64,000 nt of DNA, from NCBI RefSeq assembly GCF_041146395.1, contig NC_090996.1:32140738-32204737 (forward strand). Direction: 5' to 3'. Under the pieces are notes generated by a model that was not told the DNA's origin, did no database searches, and was given only the letters and a program-made list of their open reading frames with translations. Numbering within the stretch: the stretch's first letter is position 1; each line of letters opens with the position of its first letter. Source of the DNA: Eulemur rufifrons. Lineage: Eukaryota > Chordata > Mammalia > Primates > Lemuridae. The translations under genes and the position numbers were made by a program. Of this stretch, positions 57,629-64,000 are shown one piece after another.

Positions 57629-57749
57629 TCTCCTCTCCCTCTTCTCTCTCCCCTTTCCTTCTTCTCTCTCTCTTTCCCACCCTCCCTCCCACCTCCCAGT
57701 CTCTATCCCTCTCGTCCTCTCTTCCTTCCTCCCTCCTTCCTTCTTCCTT
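57629..57749 (+). repeat. Homopyrimidine (CT-rich) tract
   Basis: About 120 bases of nearly pure C and T (TCTC, CCTT, CCCT units), with only a few purines around 57690-57715. Confidence 0.93.
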
Positions 57750-57862
57750 GAAACACATTTATCGAGTGCCTGCGGTGCACCAGGCATTGTGCTAAGCAGG
57801 AAGGGAATGAGCAGAAGCCAAGCTGCCCCACCTTGCTGGTGACAGGTAAGGCTGACGCTGAA
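57750..57862 (-). mobile_element. L2 3' tail
   Basis: 'cacatttatcgagtgcctgcggtgcaccaggcattgtgctaagc' is a reversed L2 tail. Confidence 0.72.
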
Positions 57863-57864
57863 GA

Positions 57865-58435
57865 CAGCAGCTCCCAGGCTGCAGGTGAGGTTGTGCTGGA
57901 CCACAAGCCAGTCGTGGGAGAACTCAGACCCCCACAGGAGAAGCAGACCCGAAGAAACACAGCCTCACATTCATATGGAGCTTTGTTTCCTTAATGAAAC
58001 TATTAATGGAGAAAAAAAAAATTAATGAAGAGCCTAAAATCGGAAAGATTGCAGGTAATTAAAGAGAACGATGGGAATAAACGAAAATTGAAGAAATCTT
58101 GGCCATGTTGATAGCAAGACTGTATTTTCCCTGCAAAATGAACACAACAGACCTATTTACGCAAAGGTTAGTTGGATACTGTTCAAGTTATTGGCACTTA
58201 ACGATCATAAATCTTCCCCAATTGATGGAAGAAGGAACGCACACATGCTTGTGTTAAGTGTCTGGAAAGCGCTGTGTTTACATTTTCAGCGGGCTGGTAT
58301 AATTAAACATTAACTGTCAATTTCTTAATTCTAAAGCAGTCATTTTGCTCTAGGTAATGAGCTTTTATTTTATTATTTTTATTTATTTATTTTCCCTTCC
58401 TAAGCAAGTAACAGCTCTTCCTCCAATTGGTTTTT
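57865..58435. other. Non-repeat AT-rich block with homeodomain-like motifs
   Basis: No repeat wording. Between 57995 and 58350 there are several TAATTA/AATTAA-type cores (58054, 58301), TGTTTAC (58276) and TGTCAA (58315), a composition typical of conserved developmental enhancers. A low-complexity T/A run lies at 58361-58395. Confidence 0.35.
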
Positions 58436-58439
58436 AATG

Positions 58440-59885
58440 GATTTAGCCCCCGGCAGCCCACCCTTTGCAGACAATCCCGTCTACGGGAGAAAGATTTCCC
58501 TGGGGAGGCTGAGGCCGTAGCTTCAGGGAAAAGCAAAACTTCTCTCTGATGAAACAGAAAATCTCTCTCTCCATCAAAATGTATTCCATCAAAATAGCTT
58601 GGATACTGTACCTAATATGAAACCGTGTAATAGCCACATCGCACAGGTGATACAAGTACGGTCAGTAATTTATTTCTGTCTTATTTTCAATGAAACTTTA
58701 AAATCCTATCTAGGCATCCCCCGGTATGTTCAGTTTTTTAACCTCTATTCACTTCTGCTGTTAACAATGACGCTGTATCAGACACAGGTTGTCTCCCAAA
58801 AAGCGTTTGGCTCTAAAGAGGAGAGCCCAGAATGAAAAAAGCAGGTTGCAGAGGCAGCTTAACCTCCGTGCGTATACTTTTGGCCTGCATGCTCGCTGGG
58901 TAAGAATCGACGATGTCGAGGACTCCTATTTGTAATGTCTCCTTACAGAAGCACCATGAACTTGGCAATGCACGAAATGTATGCCACACTCCATTTTATA
59001 ACATGGGGGGAGGGGGGCTAGACAATGACTTTCCCACTGCATTTCCCGTGGATCTCCGAGGGCTTGTGAATTGCAGAGCCTGACATTTAAACTGTGCCGT
59101 GTGCGTGGTTCAGGCACCACCCCTTCTCCCACTCTCTCCTCCTCCCCCCGCGCCGGGAGACCAGGGCTGATGCTTCATTTCATAAGGCGGCGTGATGAGA
59201 GTCAAGGGTCAAACTCAGCCTGTTAAGTCTAAAGCAATTACCTTCTCCTGCAGATGAAGAAAAGCTGGTGTCTCCACCTCTGCGTGGAGGGCAGAGTGAG
59301 CGGAGAGACTCCGAGAACCATATGGCCAGCTTCAGCGTGCGTCCCTGACATCGCAGCGGGCACCTGGGCAAAGGCCAACGCTTGGCACGGTGCACCCACA
59401 GCCATTTCTGTCCAAACACTCATCTATTTCTGGAGCTTTCTACCTGCCCTTTCCGGCTGGCTATCCTGAGAATCCAAATTCTGGCATAATGCATCCCTGC
59501 TGTCTAAAATCATATGTTCTATTAACGGTTTTACAATAATGTATTAAAATGGCATCCGTTCTTCAACTGTGTGCAGACAGTATCAAAAAATACCAAATTA
59601 CCATCTTGTCATGTGCATTCCCTTTTCCCAGCGCCGTCTAACTTAGCAGCACTGGATTTCGATAAAGGCCTTTTCCTTCCTGATGGCTACATTTTCAACA
59701 ATAGCTGATGCTTTGAGGTCTTAGAACTTGGAATGTTTTTTAATTAGCATTTTCCATTTACCCTCTCAACTGCCACGTCTAAACTATACCTCTTAAAGCC
59801 ACCATTAAAGTATTGAAGTAGGAAATCTATTTCATGCCTGGCACATTTTCCAAATGTGGCTGGGACTGGGAATCCTTCTGTTGAC
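58440..59885. other. Unique sequence
   Basis: Small direct repeat 'ccatcaaaat' at 58573 and 58588. 59140-59420 is GC- and CpG-richer with short frames on both strands. No gene recognised. Confidence 0.45.
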
Positions 59886-59889
59886 CTTG

Positions 59890-60110
59890 GGAGGCAGCAC
59901 AGCACCCGGGAGGAGCCCTAGCCTTTGGAGGCACAGCTGAGCTAGAATCCACCCACGTACTACTGTGGCTTTACGTAAATGACTTCAGCTGAGCCTCGGT
60001 TTCCTCATCTATAAAATAGGGCTATTCATCCCCCAGGGCTGTTACAAGCATTGTATGAGATGATGCATGGACATTGCCTGGAACTTAGTAGGTCTACAGT
60101 GGAAGGGCCA
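59890..60110 (+). mobile_element. MIR, near full length
   Basis: 'gcctttggaggcacagctgagctagaatccaccc', 'gactTcagctgagcctcggtttcctcatctataaaatagggc', 'gggctgttacaagcattgtatgagatgatgc' and 'gcctggaacttagtagg' keep sense MIR order. Confidence 0.92.
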
Positions 60111-60114
60111 GAGG

Positions 60115-61005
60115 ACAAAGCCAGGTCTTATAATCACACTGGATCATCTCCCAAAGAGGAGGAGGAATGAAGGTGTGGAGGTTCGTGAAGTCCAGTCTGA
60201 GGAATGAAGATTTGTTTCTCCAGCTGCTGACAAAGCTCTAAAGATTTCTGAGCAGGTTAAGGACATGTTGAAGGGGTTAAGGATGCAGCAGAGAGGAGAG
60301 AGTGAAAACTGGAAGAGCATCTCAGGGCCTTTGATACAATCTATGACCACAATGAAGCCAGTGAGGGGCAAAGACTGCCCAAGTTAAAAAGTACAAACAG
60401 CATTGAAACTACATCCAGTAGCGCTAGGGGAGCAGATCTCAGGCCGTGGTTTCCAAATCTGCTTGGGCAACCACATGGGCAGGGTCTTATTATTTAATTT
60501 TTATTTCTAATTACAGATACTGGTTCTTACCCCAGACCTGTTGATTCAGATTGTCCACGTCTCGGGTCCGGAGATTTTTCTGTGTGAGTGCGTGTGTACG
60601 TGTGCAACTTGAATATTAATATAATATCAGGTTTGGAAATCACTAACTGTGAGCAGAACTCAGGGACACGTTACTCAGAATCATACACACAAAGGATCTA
60701 CTGAAAATTGCATGTATTCTACCTGAGTGGAAAGACAATATATAGGAATAGACTTGCTCATTAGATTATCCACTTAGAGTCACACTTCATCACGTATGCA
60801 ACCAAAGATAAATCTAATGAAATTATTCACAAATTCGAAGGAATTCTGTGGACGTAGGAGAATGATATGGAAAACGACACGTAGACATTGTGCACTCACA
60901 CTCGCATTTGGAATGTTCCAGATGTCTTCATTTATAGAGATCCCCGGTAGCTAAAATTACACACATGGGGGACAGTTATAGATATGGAAGAAACCTAGAG
61001 CTTCA
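60115..61005. other. Mostly unique; possible MER5-type trace at 60440-60640
   Basis: 'ggtttccaaatctgcttgggcaac' and 'ccccagacctgttgattcag' recall hAT MER5-type wording with an insertion between them. Weak. Confidence 0.4.
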
Positions 61006-61009
61006 GATT

Positions 61010-61085
61010 TTTAAAGAATGGAGAGGTCATCTATTCCAACCCCTTTCATAATGCAAGAATAGGCTCTATAACATCCTAGACAGAG
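61010..61085. mobile_element. MIR3/L3-like fragment (weak)
   Basis: 'gagaggtcatctattccaacccc' matches the block 'agaggtcatctagtccaacccc' common in old CR1/MIR3-type elements. Confidence 0.45.
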
Positions 61086-61089
61086 AGAT

Positions 61090-62025
61090 GATTACGTGGC
61101 TGGAATGCCTTCAGTGAGGATGATGAGCCCATTATTAATGGGTAGTATTGATCGAAAGGGAAATGTATTGTCCAAGCGAAGTGAAATGCATCATGATATG
61201 TAATTAAAAAAAAAAAAAACATCAGCGGCTTAGAGGGTTTGTAAAAATCTAATCATGTGGTTAAATATGCTTGGAAATATTCTGTGTTGTGTTTACAGAA
61301 ATGAAAGGTAATAAATGAGTTCATTCCGGAGAGCAGATCTTGGCCAGTGAACTATATAAAGACAGACAAGGACAAGGCGGCTGTCAAGTGTCTACATCCC
61401 AGTGACCACATAAATGGAATGAATCAAAGACACAGTTGGAGTCCACCCAAGAGGGAACAAGACATCAGCTGAGGAGGGAAGGGACACTCTGTGCTGCTGG
61501 TTGCCCTGGCGACAGGACCCCCTTCCTCATGCTAATGGCGCTGTAATGAACACAACCACTTGAACATGAAATGAACGGTGGGCTCGGTGGTGCGGTAAAG
61601 GATGAGTCTCGAGAGCTCCCGTGCGGAGAGGACTCGGGGTGGAGTTTGGGTTGTGGTTGTTAGAGAACACGATATGACCAGTGAGGAAGGTATTAGATGG
61701 AAAATAATAAGATGTCAGGGAGAGAGAAAGAGAGGGGACAGGCTAATGACAGATAATGCCTTGGACAAGTAATATGTCTGCCATTTCTTTTCCTGACATG
61801 CTCTGGACTAGAAAACCTACATTAAGTGTTAATGAACCCGCATCGATTTCCCTGTTCCCTGGTTGCCCTCGCTATGTGGAAGGTAGCCTGGCCTGGGAGA
61901 CTCAGGTGACGCTCAGTCTCTCAGCGAGTTGGCATTTCACGTGGCGATCACGGCAGCAGTCTCCGCCTTGACAGTTTCTTTGCTCCTCCAAAGAGATCAA
62001 GTCCACTAAGATGCTATAGGACGCT
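61090..62025. other. Unique sequence, CpG-containing
   Basis: No repeat wording apart from a 14-base A-run near 61206. Contains TATATAAA at 61353-61360 and an X-box-like motif at 61500. Short frames only. Confidence 0.45.
61500..61513. promoter_or_regulatory. X-box-like motif
   Basis: GTTGCCCTGGCGAC has two RFX-like half sites, GTTGCC and GGCGAC, with a 2-base spacer; the second half has one mismatch to RGYAAC. Confidence 0.3.
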
Positions 62026-62027
62026 GT

Positions 62028-62462
62028 GATGGTTAGTGTATTTGTTAACTTGTCCAGGCTGTGGTGCCCCCTAGCTTAGTCAAACATTAGTCTAGATGTT
62101 TCTGTGCAAATATTCTGTAGATGTGGTTAACACCTGTTATCAGTTGGCTGTAAGTAACGATCACCTTCAAAAATGTGGGTGGGCCTCATCCAATCAGCTG
62201 AAAGCCTTAAGATCAAAGCTAGGTTTCCTGGAGAAGGAATGGAGCCATCAGACTGTGACACAGAAATTCTGCCTGAGTTTCCAGCCACCCAGTCTGTGGA
62301 TTTCAAACTCAAGACTATGACATCAACTTCTGTCTGAGTTCCCAGCCTGCCAATCTGCCCTACGAATTCCATACTTGTCGGCCCCCAGAATCACGAGACA
62401 ATTCCTAAAAATAAATCTTTCCATTGATAGACAAGGAGATAAATCTCTTTAGATATAGATAG
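62028..62462 (+). mobile_element. Interspersed repeat, LTR-like, family uncertain
   Basis: 'gatggttagtgtatttgttaac', 'gtgggtgggcctcatccaatcagctgaaagcc', repeated 'ctgagttcccagcctgcc'-type units, 'cagaatcacgagacaattcc' and 'aaaataaatcttt', followed by a GATA-rich tail. This layout is a recurrent mammalian repeat. Confidence 0.6.
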
Positions 62463-62469
62463 ATGTATG

Positions 62470-63240
62470 TGGTCTTTGTCTCTGCTTCTTGGCGAGGAGC
62501 TGGAAAACCTTGGAATCTCCAGTGCTAAGGGTGTCTTCTGTATGCTAATGAGATGGCTGGTGGCCTTGGGGTGGGAGCTGTTCACCAAAGGGACACACCT
62601 CCTGATTAGGGAGGGGAACTTTCAGCCTCACCCCTTGACCTCTGGGGAGGGGCAAGGGCTGAAGGAGGAGCTGACCACCAGTGGCCAGTGATGCTACAAC
62701 TCGGATGTAATGATGCCTACACAATGAAGTCTCCATCAGAACCCCGCAGGACAGTCTGGAGAGATCCCAGAGAGCTGAACGCCAGAGGTTCCTACAAGAT
62801 GAAGTGCCTGGATGGAACCTCTGCCCCCTCCCCACACGCCTCCCCCTAAATGTCTCTTCCATCTGGCTGTTTACCCATGTCCCTCATAACATCCTTTATC
62901 ATAAACTAGGAAACATAAGTCAGCGTCTTCCTGAGTTCTACGAGCCACTCTGGCAAATTCCCCAAACCCAAAGAATGGTTGTTGGAACCCCAACTTGCTG
63001 TTGGTCAGTTAAAAACGTGGGCAAAGCAACCTGGGGCTTGCGCTCGGCATCTGAGGTGGGGGTCGTCTTGTGGGAGTGGGCCCTCCCCCGTGGGATCCCA
63101 AGCCAGGTCCAGGTGGACGGTGTTGGAAGTGAACTGGATCAGAGGACACCCACACGGTGTCTGCTGGGGGAATAGTTGCAGATGTGGGAAAAAACCCAAA
63201 TATATGGTCACATTGAGTGTGACAGTAAAGAGAAAAAGGT
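62470..63240 (+). mobile_element. Interspersed repeat, family uncertain
   Basis: 'gattagggaggggaactttcagcctcacc', 'gacctctggggaggggcaagggctg', 'caatgaagtctccatcag', 'atcataaactaggaaac', 'gacttgcgctcggcatctgaggtggggg'-type text and 'gtgtctgctgggggaatag' follow a known recurrent repeat. Frames inside it (for example 62804-63175) are not genes. Confidence 0.6.
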
Positions 63241-63296
63241 TTTTTTCTCTTTAAAATAAGTATATCTTATATCTATCTATATATACAAAGAGATTT

Positions 63297-63503
63297 ATAT
63301 TATTCCCAAAGAAGAAATATCTGAAAATATATAATTTTCAGTATACTACAATGCAATATGTAATTTTAATTCTACTCTACATAGTATATGTAATATACTA
63401 TACTATATATTAATATATATTAAATTACATAATTTAATAATTGAATTTAATAATTACATATTAAATTCTATATTTTCAGAAATCTCTTCTTTGGGAATAA
63501 TAT
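63297..63503. repeat. AT-rich inverted repeat 1
   Basis: Arms 63297-63331 and 63469-63503 are complementary at 33 of 35 positions and include the non-simple core TTCCCAAAGAAGAAAT / TTCTTCTTTGGGAA. The 137-base loop is almost pure A/T. Confidence 0.95.
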
Positions 63504-63534
63504 TAAGATTTATAATATACTATATCACCATCAG

Positions 63535-63642
63535 AATTTCTGAAAAATAGAAAATTTTCATTATATAACATAGGTATATAATATAGCTATATAAGGTTTC
63601 ATTATATAGCTATATAATGAAAATTATCTTTTTTCAGAAATT
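63535..63642. repeat. AT-rich inverted repeat 2
   Basis: Arms 63535-63567 and 63611-63642 are complementary except for about two positions. The loop is 43 bases. The outer right flank, 63635-63654, repeats the core of the first hairpin ('cagaaatttcttctttggga'). Confidence 0.93.
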
Positions 63643-63654
63643 TCTTCTTTGGGA

Positions 63655-64000
63655 CTTGAAATCGGACCCCCTGTCACTTACACCCGATGCTGCCGTTCTG
63701 TCTTCTGATGTGAGGAAGGACGAGTTTACTGGAGTCTAACACTTGGGGCTTTTATATTCAGTAACTTGGCTTGCCAGTTTCTTAACCTGTCAATCAACGG
63801 CTAACAGTGGGTCCCCGCCCTTCTCATAGAAACCACCCTTCTATCTGCTGCCAGGTGGATCAGGCACCGTGACCCCTCCTCTGGTCCCACGGATTGGGGT
63901 AGGGGTGACTTCTGGAAAGAGTTGGGCCAAGCCGGTTCTGTCTTCAGTAACTGTGAGTGAGTACATGAGGCGGGGCTCGGTCAGCCGTGTTTGCCCCTGT
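63655..64000. other. Unique sequence to window end
   Basis: No feature recognised; GC content rises toward the end. Confidence 0.45.

Noticed and set aside
62804..63175. 123-codon frame
   Set aside because: Falls inside a recurrent interspersed repeat; no protein resemblance.

Overview
This is a stretch of nuclear DNA from a mammal, most probably a strepsirrhine primate (lemur, galago or loris). It has dimeric 7SL-derived Alu SINEs, which are restricted to primates. Several carry wording I associate with strepsirrhine copies rather than human ones: 'gctcttgctcagg' in the second arm, 'catcagcccagctcacagcaacctc' in the first arm, and 'gagcaagagcaaaac' in place of the human 'gggcaacatagcaagac'. 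The order is an inference from that wording; the mammalian and primate assignments are firmer because MIR, L2, MaLR LTR, hAT-Charlie (MER5A, MER20) and L1M sequences are also present.

I find no convincing protein-coding gene, tRNA, rRNA or other known RNA gene. The open frames are short, mostly fall in repeats, and match what chance gives in 64 kb. The window reads as intergenic or deep intronic DNA.

Layout. 0-0.65 kb: a large TCAT/TCAC tetranucleotide array with a higher-order period. 0.65-9 kb: mostly unique DNA with old MIR, L2 and LTR scraps. 9-11.4 kb: a hAT copy, a rotted antisense L1 including part of the ORF2 endonuclease region, then a close inverted pair of Alus. 11.4-18.7 kb: L2, MIR, an antisense L1 3' end, a monomeric Alu with a 140-bp purine tail, and a MaLR LTR. 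18.9-28 kb: hAT, MER20, MIR and LTR fragments, a diverged 158-bp tandem duplication and an ERV-type LTR. 28.8-29.7 kb: an L1 with the inverted-5' structure of twin priming, next to a minisatellite whose every unit is a hairpin. 30-36.7 kb: two Alus, MIRs, MER5A copies and a complete solo LTR with a 4-bp target duplication. 37-49 kb: unique DNA with candidate regulatory motifs, a long GGAT array, L2, MIR and L1 tails, and an LTR inserted into a MIR. 50-57.3 kb: MIRs, an Alu nested in a MaLR LTR, an L1 3' end, a lone Alu right arm and a further Alu. 57.6-64 kb: a homopyrimidine tract, an AT-rich homeodomain-like non-repeat block, more LTR-type repeats, and a pair of adjacent AT-rich hairpins.

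Family names marked as uncertain come from recalled consensus wording only. Repeat boundaries are by eye, normally good to about 10-30 bases unless a target-site duplication is cited.
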